DNA of 13,080 bases from Methanomethylovorans sp. (GCA_020854785.1 JAHFZE010000142.1:1-13080); one strand, 5' to 3'; counted from the first letter of the stretch, positions 5,843 through 12,857 are shown. A program made the numbers and translations. Notes: generated from the sequence alone by a model not told the origin.

Positions 5843-7555
5843 TCAGACCTGACCCTCACTTTTATCTTTCAATACTTCGTTTATCATCTTTCCGTAGACT
5901 GGCCTTGCTATTACCACACCTATGAACACACCTATTATGGTAGTGATAGCGAATCCTTTCAGAGAACCAAAACCCATCAATACCAAAGGACCCATGGCAA
6001 TTACAGTTGTTGTTGCTGCAGCCAATATAATGCTAAAAGCCTTGGTTATCCTGGAAAGATACACCTTTGTAGGAGGCAATTTTCCTTCATATAATACTTC
6101 GTCAGTGATGATAACAAGGTGATCAATGCCTGTACCAATGGCAGCGATGATACCTGCAATGCTTGGCAGGTCAAGTTGCCACCCTATGGCAGAGGCGACA
6201 CCCAATATCATTATCACCTCACTTATAGAAGTACCTACCATAGGGATGAGAATTTCCTTTTGGCGATATTTCCTGTATACCAGAAGAGCAACTGCTAACA
6301 GGACTATAAACCCTGTGATCACGGATTCTTTCTTAAATTGTGTGCCCAGTGTGGCATCTACATGCCCTGCACCTATGACCTCCACATTGACAGGAAGTGC
6401 ACCAGCCCTCAAATGGATCTGAAGTTGCTGTGCTTTTTCCTTACCCTCATCACCAGAACCTGTGGAAGACTGCCAGGAATAGATAGGGCCTGTTTCCAAT
6501 TGTTGAGCAGCAGAGTTACTTAGAGGAGCACTATATACCTCGTTGCCGTCAAGTAACATTATCAGATTATGCTCCATGGGGTTCCTGGTAGCTCCGGTCT
6601 CGATAGCTGCTTTCTGCAGGGCCAGAGCTCCTGCTTCAGTGAGAGTAAAGGGAGTGAACCACATTCCATCCATCTCATTATAACCAACTATCCCAACGCT
6701 CTCTATATTTTCTCCATATAGCACATGTTTTGTTTCATTGCCTGTTATCTGGATACGTATTTCGAATTTACCGGGCTTTTCTGCGATCTCTCTTGCCGTT
6801 GCCAGATCGATGCCTGCAAAGTCGATGAGGATGTATTCATCACCCACTGTCTTTACAGGTATGTCCTTAAGTCCCAGAGAATTCATCTTTTCACTCAGGA
6901 TGGTTTTGGTAAGATCACGTGTCTCTGTCCTTACCCTATCTTTGTATCGCGAACTGCCATCAGCATTTTTAACAATCGAACCGCCAACCGCGTTCATCAG
7001 GCTTTCTATCTGCTGCTCTGTGACTGCTGTCCTTATCTCATATTCCACCCCATCAGTAGTAACCATCGGGACGATCTCAGCCTTTAATGAATTACCTAGA
7101 TAGGAATCAATAAGGTTTTCTTTAGAGGTGGTCAGTTTGACCTGAGTAAGTTCATTTTGCTTACTGATGGTGTATTCACCCAATCCCAGAAGATCCATCT
7201 GAGAATTTGTGACGGTACCAGGAGTTGTGAAAGTGATAACCTGGGTTTGGGCCTGTCCTTGTAAATTGACAGTGGCTGTTGAACTGGTGATCTCGATAGT
7301 ATTACCTATCAAGGGTTCTATAAGAGCCTTCAGCAGCATATTTGTGTCTGCATCGACCTGTACCAGTGCACCCTGAAGCTTAACCTGCAACCATGATCCG
7401 CCTTCAAGGTCCAGTCCATACTTTAAGTTAGTCGTAAATCCTTCTTCAGAGTTATATCCAGGATGAATGAAAACTATCGATCCCAGAAGAGCAATTATGA
7501 AGATCATTACCCGTAGATCCCTGAATATGCTTTTTGGTTCCTCATCTTCTCTCAT
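5843..7555 (-). CDS. secD: Protein-export membrane protein SecD
   Basis: A 570-residue archaeal SecD. With SecF it forms an RND-type membrane complex that helps proteins finish crossing or entering the membrane through the SecYE translocon, drawing on the ion gradient. One membrane helix lies near the N-terminus (14-31), followed by GLDLEGGSWL (47-56), the conserved SecD motif. A large extracytoplasmic domain of about 370 residues comes next. A second cluster of about five membrane helices (about 413-555) contains IGTGIDHLVIITDE (about 473-486, with the conserved D of the GxGxD motif) and ends in MINEVLKDKSEGQV. Its ATG overlaps the stop of secF in an ATGA arrangement, so the two are translationally coupled. 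In the archaeal way, and unlike most bacteria, secF precedes secD. No YajC gene is present, as expected in archaea. Confidence 0.96.
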   Translation of the reverse strand: MREDEEPKSIFRDLRVMIFIIALLGSIVFIHPGYNSEEGFTTNLKYGLDLEGGSWLQVKLQGALVQVDADTNMLLKALIEPLIGNTIEITSSTATVNLQGQAQTQVITFTTPGTVTNSQMDLLGLGEYTISKQNELTQVKLTTSKENLIDSYLGNSLKAEIVPMVTTDGVEYEIRTAVTEQQIESLMNAVGGSIVKNADGSSRYKDRVRTETRDLTKTILSEKMNSLGLKDIPVKTVGDEYILIDFAGIDLATAREIAEKPGKFEIRIQITGNETKHVLYGENIESVGIVGYNEMDGMWFTPFTLTEAGALALQKAAIETGATRNPMEHNLIMLLDGNEVYSAPLSNSAAQQLETGPIYSWQSSTGSGDEGKEKAQQLQIHLRAGALPVNVEVIGAGHVDATLGTQFKKESVITGFIVLLAVALLVYRKYRQKEILIPMVGTSISEVIMILGVASAIGWQLDLPSIAGIIAAIGTGIDHLVIITDEVLYEGKLPPTKVYLSRITKAFSIILAAATTTVIAMGPLVLMGFGSLKGFAITTIIGVFIGVVIARPVYGKMINEVLKDKSEGQV

Positions 7556-8463
7556 GCTCTCCTCCTCCTTGCTATCTTTGTTCCTTCTTTTTGAATATAC
7601 CAGCGCAAAATAGACACATTCATAAACCAGGTATAAAGAATATCAGCTACAAGTCCAAATATGAGGACAATTGAGATATCCGAAAGCAGATTGATCTGGG
7701 AAAAAGAAGGTATGACCAAATAAGAATATGTGGTCACGATATACATCACTGTCAGGGCTGCAAGAGTAGTTGTTGTCATTGTTATACCCGTACCCATAGC
7801 ATTTGTTATGTTCTCTTCGACCTCCCCTCTTCGCTTGAGCAGCCTGGTAGTGAGCAATATATCGCTATCTACAGAATAACCTATAAGCATAAGCAGTGCC
7901 GCTACAGTGCCCAAGGAGAGCTCTATACCAGCCACATTCATAAAAGCAGCTGCGATCATAATGTCAGAGAAAGCCGACAACACAATTGCAGCAGAGGGAA
8001 CAAAGGTTCTGAATATTATGAAAACAACGATGGCCATTCCCAAAAAGGAGAAAATGACTGCTTTTATTGCCTGTTTCTGCAGATCCTTCCCATAGATCGG
8101 TCCTATCTGCCTAATTTCCACATTCCCATAAGTATCTGTAACATCCTGGGTAAGGCTTAGCTGTTCTTCACTGGACATAGGACCGAATTGCATGACCGTC
8201 CTTGTGCCTGTCTGTCGTACGTCGGTCAGAGGATAAGTGGAATACTTTTCCTTGAGAGCAGTTGCGGGTGTATCGGTGGTCAGAGAGACCATTGTACCAC
8301 CTTTGAATTCCATGCCCAGTTTCACCGGTGCGCCAGTCGTGGCTAAGGTGAAGGCAATGATTAATACGGCTATAAGGAAGGTAGCAACAGGCAAAACCAG
8401 CAATTGTCGGTCGTTGTGCTTCCTTACGAACGAATCCAGTTTTTCCGTAAGAGATAGACTCAT
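7552..8463 (-). CDS. secF: Protein-export membrane protein SecF
   Basis: A 303-residue archaeal SecF, partner of SecD in the Sec export complex. It has one N-terminal membrane helix (about residues 21-40), then the SecF signature LGMEFKGGTMVSLTTDTP (about 49-66). An extracytoplasmic domain of about 70 residues follows, and then five closely packed helices. These include TLGTVAALLMLIGYSVDSDILLTTRL-type sequence with the GYSVDSDI motif, the equivalent of the conserved D of the RND fold. The C-terminus is basic (RARRRRA type). ATG at 8463 was chosen because TGGAG (8477-8473) lies nine bases upstream. The upstream in-frame GTG at 8478 sits at that ribosome binding site and has none of its own. 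secF is the first gene of the cluster running down to 1918. Confidence 0.95.
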   Translation of the reverse strand: MSLSLTEKLDSFVRKHNDRQLLVLPVATFLIAVLIIAFTLATTGAPVKLGMEFKGGTMVSLTTDTPATALKEKYSTYPLTDVRQTGTRTVMQFGPMSSEEQLSLTQDVTDTYGNVEIRQIGPIYGKDLQKQAIKAVIFSFLGMAIVVFIIFRTFVPSAAIVLSAFSDIMIAAAFMNVAGIELSLGTVAALLMLIGYSVDSDILLTTRLLKRRGEVEENITNAMGTGITMTTTTLAALTVMYIVTTYSYLVIPSFSQINLLSDISIVLIFGLVADILYTWFMNVSILRWYIQKEGTKIARRRRA

Positions 8464-8535
8464 CTTCTGATGCTCCACGAGTGTAAGAGTGATGGAAATT
8501 AAGATTTATTTTTCGTTTCCAACATACACTACAAC

Positions 8536-8544
8536 TTATATATA
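8536..8544 (+). promoter_or_regulatory. TATA box for the dCMP deaminase gene, probably leaderless
   Basis: TTATATATA is centred at 8540. Transcription starting about 25 bases downstream would begin near 8565, two or three bases before the ATG at 8568. No ribosome binding site is seen before that ATG, which fits a leaderless transcript. Confidence 0.55.
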
Positions 8545-8552
8545 CTACTTGC

Positions 8553-8563
8553 TATTTTTATAA
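8553..8563 (-). promoter_or_regulatory. Candidate TATA box for the secF-led cluster
   Basis: On the minus strand this reads TTATAAAAATA, a good archaeal TATA box. A start about 25 bases downstream gives a leader of about 70 bases before the ATG at 8463. A weaker AAAAATAAAT at 8513-8504 would give a leader of about 20 bases. No run of T follows until the end of the ParA gene, and gaps between genes are short, so a single transcript is plausible. Confidence 0.45.
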
Positions 8564-8567
8564 GTCG

Positions 8568-9029
8568 ATGACAGAGAGACCGGGATTAGACGAATACTTC
8601 CTCGAGATAGCTACCGTTGTGGCAAAAAGGTCAACCTGCCTGAGAAATCAGGTGGGTGCTGTGATCGTTAAAGATAAAAGGATACTTTCAACCGGTTATA
8701 ATGGTGCCCCCAGGAACATGGCCCATTGTCTTGATATTGGCTGTATCAGACAGCAGAATAACATTGAATCCGGAACACGCCACGAGAAATGCAGGGCAGT
8801 GCATGCAGAACAGAATGCCATCATTCAGGCAGCACTGTACGGCGTGAGTATAGATTCGGCAACTCTGTACTGCACACATCAGCCATGCATCCTGTGTGCC
8901 AAGATGATCATCAACTCAAATATCAAAAGAGTTGTGTTCCTGCAATCCTATCCTGACAAGGATTCAATTGAGTTCTTTGCTGAGGCCGGGGTGGAATTGG
9001 TGAATATGCCTCTATCCTCTGTCCCTTAG
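8568..9029 (+). CDS. Deoxycytidylate (dCMP) deaminase
   Basis: A 153-residue zinc-dependent deaminase of the dCMP deaminase/ComEB family. It converts dCMP to dUMP, the precursor that thymidylate synthase uses to make dTMP. The zinc site is HAE (H79, E81 as proton shuttle) and PCILC (C107, C110). Upstream, GYNGAPRN (43-50) and the extra cysteines C54, C59 and C75 belong to the second metal region seen in ComEB-type members. The N-terminus [15 protein letters not shown] and the ending are of normal family length. The ATG has no ribosome binding site and is probably the first codon of a leaderless mRNA. The last 18 bases overlap the 3' end of cofE on the other strand. Confidence 0.95.
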   Translation: MTERPGLDEYFLEIATVVAKRSTCLRNQVGAVIVKDKRILSTGYNGAPRNMAHCLDIGCIRQQNNIESGTRHEKCRAVHAEQNAIIQAALYGVSIDSATLYCTHQPCILCAKMIINSNIKRVVFLQSYPDKDSIEFFAEAGVELVNMPLSSVP

Positions 9030-9776
9030 ATATCTGAGACTTTTTTTGATCAGATCTTCTTCATCAGACCTATACATTTCTTTTACAGATGCATTATCTT
9101 TGGAGCTGAATCTAAGACCACGTATGATCACTACAGGACAACCTCCATTACCTTCTCCCATGAGCAGGTTAGCAGCCCCTGCGATCTCATCGGCGACTGC
9201 TTCCTCTGTGATCTGCAATTCTTTACCGAACATATCTTTTTGTCCCTTCCAGTCTTTAAGAGGATGGATACGATATACACCTACAGCAACCCCAGTCTGG
9301 CCGCGCTTAAAAGCTCTTCCATTTGTATCGGTAATAATCACACTGATCTGTGTACCAGTGTAGCTCTCGATCCTCTTTCCAATATATTCAGCGCTTGCAT
9401 CAGAATCTGCAGGAAGCTCCAGAAGCATATCACCTTCAACGTTGGACTCATCGATGCCTGCATTGATGCATATATGACCATTTTTCATCTCCACAAGCAA
9501 TACTGGTGAAGAAATCAGGCATTCTCTGCTCCTTTCCAGCACCGCTTGTATAAACGCGGGAGTGAAACGAGTATGTTTGGAGAACTCCACTGCCTCTGCA
9601 CCAGGAACTATACCTTCCAGGGAAAAAGTCCTTCCTTCAGCTTTCCCTACAACGGTGGAGGCTATAACTATGATATCCTCATCAAGGACATCTGTTCTTT
9701 CACAAATGATCTGTGCGAGATCATCCCCTTTTTTTATCAATGGGATGTCTTCCACTGCAAAAGCCTCTAATCTCAA
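9012..9776 (-). CDS. cofE: Coenzyme F420-0:L-glutamate ligase CofE
   Basis: A 254-residue CofE, which adds L-glutamate residues through gamma-linkages to F420-0 with GTP, making the polyglutamyl tail of the hydride carrier F420 used in methanogenesis. The conserved metal/GTP motifs are NAGIDESN (105-112, with D109) and [19 protein letters not shown] (148-166, with D150 and T151), followed by [13 protein letters not shown] and EVADEIA-type sequence. These residues fall at the numbers I recall for the Archaeoglobus enzyme. The start is TTG at 9776, supported by AGGTG (9787-9783) exactly six bases upstream. It converges with and overlaps the dCMP deaminase gene by 18 bases. It is the clearest sign in the window of F420-dependent metabolism. 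Confidence 0.96.
   Translation of the reverse strand: MRLEAFAVEDIPLIKKGDDLAQIICERTDVLDEDIIVIASTVVGKAEGRTFSLEGIVPGAEAVEFSKHTRFTPAFIQAVLERSRECLISSPVLLVEMKNGHICINAGIDESNVEGDMLLELPADSDASAEYIGKRIESYTGTQISVIITDTNGRAFKRGQTGVAVGVYRIHPLKDWKGQKDMFGKELQITEEAVADEIAGAANLLMGEGNGGCPVVIIRGLRFSSKDNASVKEMYRSDEEDLIKKSLRYLRDRG
9041..9047 (+). terminator. T7 run after the dCMP deaminase gene
   Basis: Seven Ts begin 12 bases after the deaminase stop codon, a length that archaeal polymerase can terminate at. The run lies inside the C-terminal codons of cofE on the other strand. Confidence 0.5.
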
Positions 9777-9803
9777 AAATTACACCTGGTGCTAACAGGT
9801 CAT

Positions 9804-9821
9804 TAGGCATAAATAAGCCTA
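9804..9821 (+). promoter_or_regulatory. TATA box of the C/D box RNA inside an inverted repeat
   Basis: CATAAATAA (9808-9816) is centred about 25 bases before 9839, the predicted 5' end of the guide RNA. It is flanked by TAGGC (9804-9808) and GCCTA (9817-9821), perfect 5-base inverted arms. Read on the other strand the element is also TATA-like, but too close to cofE to be its main promoter. Confidence 0.45.
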
Positions 9822-9823
9822 TC

Positions 9824-9833
9824 TACATATAAA
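9824..9833 (-). promoter_or_regulatory. TATA box for cofE
   Basis: The minus strand reads TTTATATGTAG. A start about 25 bases downstream, near 9804, gives a leader of about 28 bases that includes AGGTG before the TTG start codon. Confidence 0.5.
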
Positions 9834-9838
9834 CAGAT

Positions 9839-9901
9839 GCGGCGATGATGATAGTTACCCCGACTGAGCAAAATATGAAGAGGTCGTTTCCCTGATGCCG
9901 T
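9839..9901 (+). ncRNA. C/D box guide sRNA (2'-O-methylation guide)
   Basis: In order on the plus strand: closing stem GCGGC (9839-9843), C box AUGAUGA (9845-9851, exact RUGAUGA), a 12-base guide UAGUUACCCCGA (9852-9863), D' box CUGA (9864-9867), a seven-base spacer, C' box AUGAAGA (9875-9881, one mismatch), a 10-base guide GGUCGUUUCC (9882-9891), D box CUGA (9892-9895) and closing stem GCCGU (9897-9901). Order, sizes and total length (about 63 bases) match archaeal C/D box sRNAs, which bind L7Ae, Nop5 and fibrillarin and direct ribose methylation five base pairs from the D or D' box. By that rule the D' guide would methylate the fifth base, a G, of UCGGGGUAACUA. That sequence resembles the helix 69 region of archaeal 23S rRNA from memory. 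The D guide would target GGAAACGACC, which I cannot place. A TATA box lies at the right distance upstream. Confidence 0.75.
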
Positions 9902-9918
9902 AACTATAGAACTGACTA

Positions 9919-9953
9919 AAAAGAGATATGGAACGTCCATCATTTATGGACGT
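9919..9953 (-). terminator. Hairpin plus T-run downstream of hsp20
   Basis: ACGTCCAT (9933-9940) and ATGGACGT (9946-9953) form a perfect 8-base stem with a five-base loop. On the minus strand it lies 21 bases after the hsp20 stop and is followed about ten bases later by TTTTT (9923-9919). A terminator for hsp20 is the simplest reading. The same stem could mark the 3' side of the guide RNA precursor on the plus strand. Confidence 0.45.
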
Positions 9954-9974
9954 GCCTTGAAACTTATACCGAGA

Positions 9975-10436
9975 TCATTCGATAAGTATCTTCTGCTTTT
10001 CCTCGATCTCGGCCTTAGGTATGTTTATGGTCAGAACTCCATCTTCCAGTTTGGCTTTTGCCCCTTCCGCCATAACGTTCGCAGGCAGGCTGAAAGTCCT
10101 TGCAAACCGTGAAAATGCACGTTCATGCATCACATATCCTTCCTTCTCTTCGTCCTTTTCGCGATGCGTATTTGCATTAATGTAGAGCATATTGTTCTTA
10201 ATATCGATCTCCACATCTTTCTTGTCTACTCCGGGCATGTCCGCCTTTACAACTATCTCTTTTTCCTTGTCCTGCACGTCCATCATGGGTGAAAGTGTGT
10301 CTAAGATCTTCATTTCACCTGAAGGCGACAGTTCACTGAATAGCTGGCTCAGACGTTCCTGCATCCTGCTTATCTCTTCAAAGGGGTCCCATTTAGACAT
10401 ACCTGAAGGTGTCCATCTTGTAATACCTTGTTTCAT
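9975..10436 (-). CDS. Hsp20/alpha-crystallin small heat shock protein
   Basis: A 153-residue small heat shock protein, an ATP-independent holdase that forms oligomers and keeps unfolding proteins soluble. The N-terminal arm (1-49) includes KWDPFEEISRMQERLSQLF, typical of archaeal and class I bacterial Hsp20. The alpha-crystallin domain runs from about 50 to 141: PMMDVQDKEKEIVVKADMPGV, then DVEIDIKNNMLYI, then the GVL motif LEDGVLTINIP (130-140). The C-terminal tail ends in ILI (150-152), the I-x-I motif that docks into the neighbouring domain. The start is ATG at 10436, supported by AAAGGAG (10452-10446) upstream. A longer frame back to GTG at 10490 is only mRNA leader. It lies downstream of apgM, with its own TATA box and a leader inverted repeat that may control it. 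Confidence 0.96.
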   Translation of the reverse strand: MKQGITRWTPSGMSKWDPFEEISRMQERLSQLFSELSPSGEMKILDTLSPMMDVQDKEKEIVVKADMPGVDKKDVEIDIKNNMLYINANTHREKDEEKEGYVMHERAFSRFARTFSLPANVMAEGAKAKLEDGVLTINIPKAEIEEKQKILIE

Positions 10437-10455
10437 AATGATCCACTCCTTTGAG

Positions 10456-10492
10456 TATTGGGGATACGCCATTCCCCCGCATAACCCCAATA
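10456..10492 (-). promoter_or_regulatory. Inverted repeat in the hsp20 leader
   Basis: TATTGGGG (10456-10463) and CCCCAATA (10485-10492) are perfect 8-base inverted arms with a 21-base spacer. The spacer itself holds TCCCC (10473-10477), which can pair with GGGGA (10460-10464) in an alternative stem. In the mRNA the stem ends four bases before AAAGGAG. It begins at about the predicted transcript start. It could be a DNA operator or an RNA element near the ribosome binding site. Confidence 0.5.
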
Positions 10493-10510
10493 AAATGTAT
10501 TGTTGCTCGG

Positions 10511-10520
10511 CTATATAAAT
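10511..10520 (-). promoter_or_regulatory. TATA box for hsp20
   Basis: ATTTATATAG on the minus strand is a strong archaeal TATA box. The predicted transcript start is near 10490, about 54 bases before the ATG. It lies right after the T-run that ends apgM. Confidence 0.6.
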
Positions 10521-10533
10521 TTGACCAGCCCTG

Positions 10534-10540
10534 AAAAAAA
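10534..10540 (-). terminator. T7 run ending apgM
   Basis: Seven Ts on the minus strand start 12 bases after the apgM stop codon (10555-10553), with no preceding hairpin. This is a typical archaeal U-run terminator and separates apgM from hsp20. Confidence 0.55.
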
Positions 10541-10552
10541 CATACTGTGATC

Positions 10553-11752
10553 TTATGTGTGCCTTTGGATCATGATCTTTACCAGATCAGCAGCATACAC
10601 AACCCCATAGGACCCCTTCCGAACATCAACTTCATTGAATGCTGTGGCATTGTCGGGATGTTTCTCATTGGTGGAGTAGATTGCAAAAGGTATGGGATCG
10701 GAGGTATGCGTCCTCAGATGTACAGGGGTTGGATGGTCAGGCATTACCAGGATGGTCACATCTTCGGTCATAGCATTAGTACCCTGCAGGATAGTACCAA
10801 CAACCTTCTCATCGAAATCCTCAATAGCCTGGATCTTGGCCTTTGCATCTCCCATATGCCCAGCCTCATCAGGAGCTTCCACATGCACGACAACGAAATC
10901 GTGGTCCTTCAGAGTTTGCAGCGCATGCTCGGCCTTTCCCCTGTAATTGGTATCCAGATAACCTGTTGCTCCAGGAACATCGATAACATCGAAACCTGCG
11001 TATATTCCGATCCCCTTCACTAGATCTACCGCGGAGATGATGGCTCCGGTCTTTCCATACAGATCCTTGAACAAAGGAAATGCAGGCGCACCGCCCTGCC
11101 CCCATAACCATATAGAATTACCTGGATTTTTGCCTCCTGCTATCCTTTTAAGGTTCACAGGATGCTTATTAAGGATAGGCATGGAAGAATCGATCAACTC
11201 GCTTAATGCCATGCTATCCTTACCTTTTGGCATATAGTCTTCCTTTTTCTCACCTATCACATCATGAGGAGGTGTGCATTCAGCCTCGGCACCAAAGTTA
11301 TTCTTTGTTACCATCAGATGCCTGTAGCTTATCCCCGGATAAAAACTGGTCCCGTTCTTACCTAATTCTGCATCTACAGCCTGTATGAGTTCCCTGGCCT
11401 CTTCACTGGAAATATGTCCGGAACTATAGTCGGCAATAATTCCGTTATCTATCGTTATAAGGTTACATCTGAAAGCAACGTCATCAGCATCCAGTCCAAT
11501 ACCCATGCTGGCAGCTTCGAGAGGAGCACGGCCTGAGTAATACTTTTTAGGATCATATCCTACAATGGACATGTTCGCAACATCGCTTCCCGGATGCATA
11601 CCTTCCGGGACTGTCTGAGCCAGTCCCGCTTTTCCATGGGCAGCAATATGGTCCATGTTGGGTGTTCTTGCCTTTTGGAGTACAGTTCTTCCTCCCAGTT
11701 CAGCAATGGGTTCATCCGCCATACCATCTCCGATCAGTATTACATACTTCAT
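10553..11752 (-). CDS. apgM: 2,3-bisphosphoglycerate-independent phosphoglycerate mutase, archaeal type
   Basis: A 399-residue ApgM, which interconverts 3-phosphoglycerate and 2-phosphoglycerate in glycolysis and gluconeogenesis; methanogens mainly need the gluconeogenic direction. It belongs to the alkaline phosphatase superfamily and needs two metal ions. The first metal site is IGDGMADEP (7-15, D9). [14 protein letters not shown] (55-68) carries the nucleophile S62, and [14 protein letters not shown] follows. Further metal ligands are [12 protein letters not shown] (291-302, with D295 and H299) and [20 protein letters not shown] (337-356, with D339, H340, H345 and H349). The start is ATG at 11752, supported by AGGTG (11763-11759) six bases upstream; an in-frame extension back to 11791 is leader. 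It is transcribed away from the surface-protein gene and ends at a T7 run. Confidence 0.96.
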   Translation of the reverse strand: MKYVILIGDGMADEPIAELGGRTVLQKARTPNMDHIAAHGKAGLAQTVPEGMHPGSDVANMSIVGYDPKKYYSGRAPLEAASMGIGLDADDVAFRCNLITIDNGIIADYSSGHISSEEARELIQAVDAELGKNGTSFYPGISYRHLMVTKNNFGAEAECTPPHDVIGEKKEDYMPKGKDSMALSELIDSSMPILNKHPVNLKRIAGGKNPGNSIWLWGQGGAPAFPLFKDLYGKTGAIISAVDLVKGIGIYAGFDVIDVPGATGYLDTNYRGKAEHALQTLKDHDFVVVHVEAPDEAGHMGDAKAKIQAIEDFDEKVVGTILQGTNAMTEDVTILVMPDHPTPVHLRTHTSDPIPFAIYSTNEKHPDNATAFNEVDVRKGSYGVVYAADLVKIMIQRHT

Positions 11753-11840
11753 GATATACACCTGGGATCTTAAAACCGACAGACTAATCAACTAATAGAA
11801 GAAACAAGCATGCAGTCGCATGTAGCGTCCCTTAACTTGT
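11753..11840. promoter_or_regulatory. Divergent promoter region of apgM and the surface-protein gene
   Basis: Eighty-eight bases separate the two start codons. CATGC (11809-11813) and GCATG (11818-11822) form a 5-base inverted repeat with a four-base spacer, near the centre of the region. No TATA box is clear on either strand. CTATTAGTTG around 11799-11790 is a weak candidate for apgM. Confidence 0.35.
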
Positions 11841-12857
11841 ATGATAGTGGTCCCTATGAGATATATACGTTTTGTGTTTGTCTGTGTAATAACATCATTC
11901 TTCCTGTTATCTTCTCCTGTTCATTGTTCAACTGAAGAGGAAGCGATGATATATTACTCTGAGGAAATTCTGGGTGCAGGTGATATTGTACATTTAGAGC
12001 AAGGTTATTCTTTCAAGCTCATAGATACCAGCAAAAGCTCCGGCGATATATTGGTAAAAGTGTATTATAAAGATGAAGAGATCGACATAGGGGATTCTTT
12101 TGGAGACAAAGATAAACCATTTGAGTACATGGTCACCATAAAAGAGACCGATAAAAACGAAGAAGAAAAGGAAATGGATTACGTCGTACTCAGAATTACA
12201 CCCACGGATTTTAATGATAAAAAAGACAAGATATATGTTGAAGTGAAGATAGAACAGTTCCTGGACCCCGAGCAGGGAGATGACGATTTCCTTATGCTGG
12301 ATACTTCAAAGTCTGTAAAAGTTGGAGAAACTCTTTCCCTTGAAGAAGGTTACACTCTGGACGCAAGTGACATGGAAGAAGACTCTGTGATCCTTGAACT
12401 GAGCAAGGATGGCAGATCACTGAAGAAAGAAGAACTGGAGATAGGAGACATATTCAGCTATTCAAAAAATGAGGAAGGAACTCCACGTACCATATTCATA
12501 GCGAGGGCAAGTAAATTTTTTGAGTCTTCAACCAGTTCCACTGTGATCCTTAAAGATGTGACACAGAGACCCGATCTGGAAGAAGATAAGGTAGAAGATG
12601 TATCCGAAGATATATCAGAAAATGTATATGGAACTGAAAGTAATGACACAGAGCCTTTCATGTCGATACCTGATAGCATCGACTCTAATAAGGAAGATCT
12701 GAGCAGCTCTGCTACAGAAGGCATACAGGATCTCTCATCAGCATCCCACAATGACGAAAACAGCAGTGGAGCTGATCATGTGAATACTGACAGCTTCATG
12801 CCAATACTATTCATAGTCATCATAGCAATAGGAATTGTGATCTTTAAGTTCAGCTAA
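11841..12857 (+). CDS. Membrane-anchored surface protein with two S-layer-type duplicated domains
   Basis: A 338-residue secreted or anchored protein. An N-terminal signal sequence (MRYIRFVFVCVITSFFLLSS, about 6-25) is followed by an acidic ectodomain. Two similar domains occur: about 41-142, centred on VHLEQGYSFKLIDTSKSSGDI, and about 158-242, centred on LSLEEGYTLDASDMEEDSVILELSKDG. The L-x-E-G-Y ... L-x-L-x-K-D-G ... IGD pattern is that of the duplicated S-layer domain of Methanosarcina surface proteins. Residues 243-316 form a Ser/Asp/Glu-rich stalk likely to be glycosylated. A C-terminal membrane helix (about 319-337) is followed by almost nothing, so it anchors the protein from outside. 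It is much smaller than true S-layer proteins. ATG at 11841 is used; ATG at 11856 would give a more typical signal peptide. Neither has a good ribosome binding site. Confidence 0.8.
   Translation: MIVVPMRYIRFVFVCVITSFFLLSSPVHCSTEEEAMIYYSEEILGAGDIVHLEQGYSFKLIDTSKSSGDILVKVYYKDEEIDIGDSFGDKDKPFEYMVTIKETDKNEEEKEMDYVVLRITPTDFNDKKDKIYVEVKIEQFLDPEQGDDDFLMLDTSKSVKVGETLSLEEGYTLDASDMEEDSVILELSKDGRSLKKEELEIGDIFSYSKNEEGTPRTIFIARASKFFESSTSSTVILKDVTQRPDLEEDKVEDVSEDISENVYGTESNDTEPFMSIPDSIDSNKEDLSSSATEGIQDLSSASHNDENSSGADHVNTDSFMPILFIVIIAIGIVIFKFS

Noticed and set aside
6738..7103. Long plus-strand frames opposite secD, and similar ones opposite elp3 and the clamp-loader gene.
   Set aside because: They have no recognisable product, lack ribosome binding sites, and lie entirely inside strongly conserved genes on the other strand.
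8464..8478. GTG start of SecF at 8478.
   Set aside because: It sits at the TGGAG ribosome binding site of ATG 8463 and has no site of its own.
10437..10490. N-terminal extension of Hsp20 starting at GTG 10490.
   Set aside because: ATG 10436 has a strong AAAGGAG, the extension does not look like Hsp20, and it covers the leader inverted repeat and the predicted transcript start.
11753..11791. N-terminal extension of ApgM back to 11791.
   Set aside because: The family starts at [10 protein letters not shown], and AGGTG lies six bases before that ATG.
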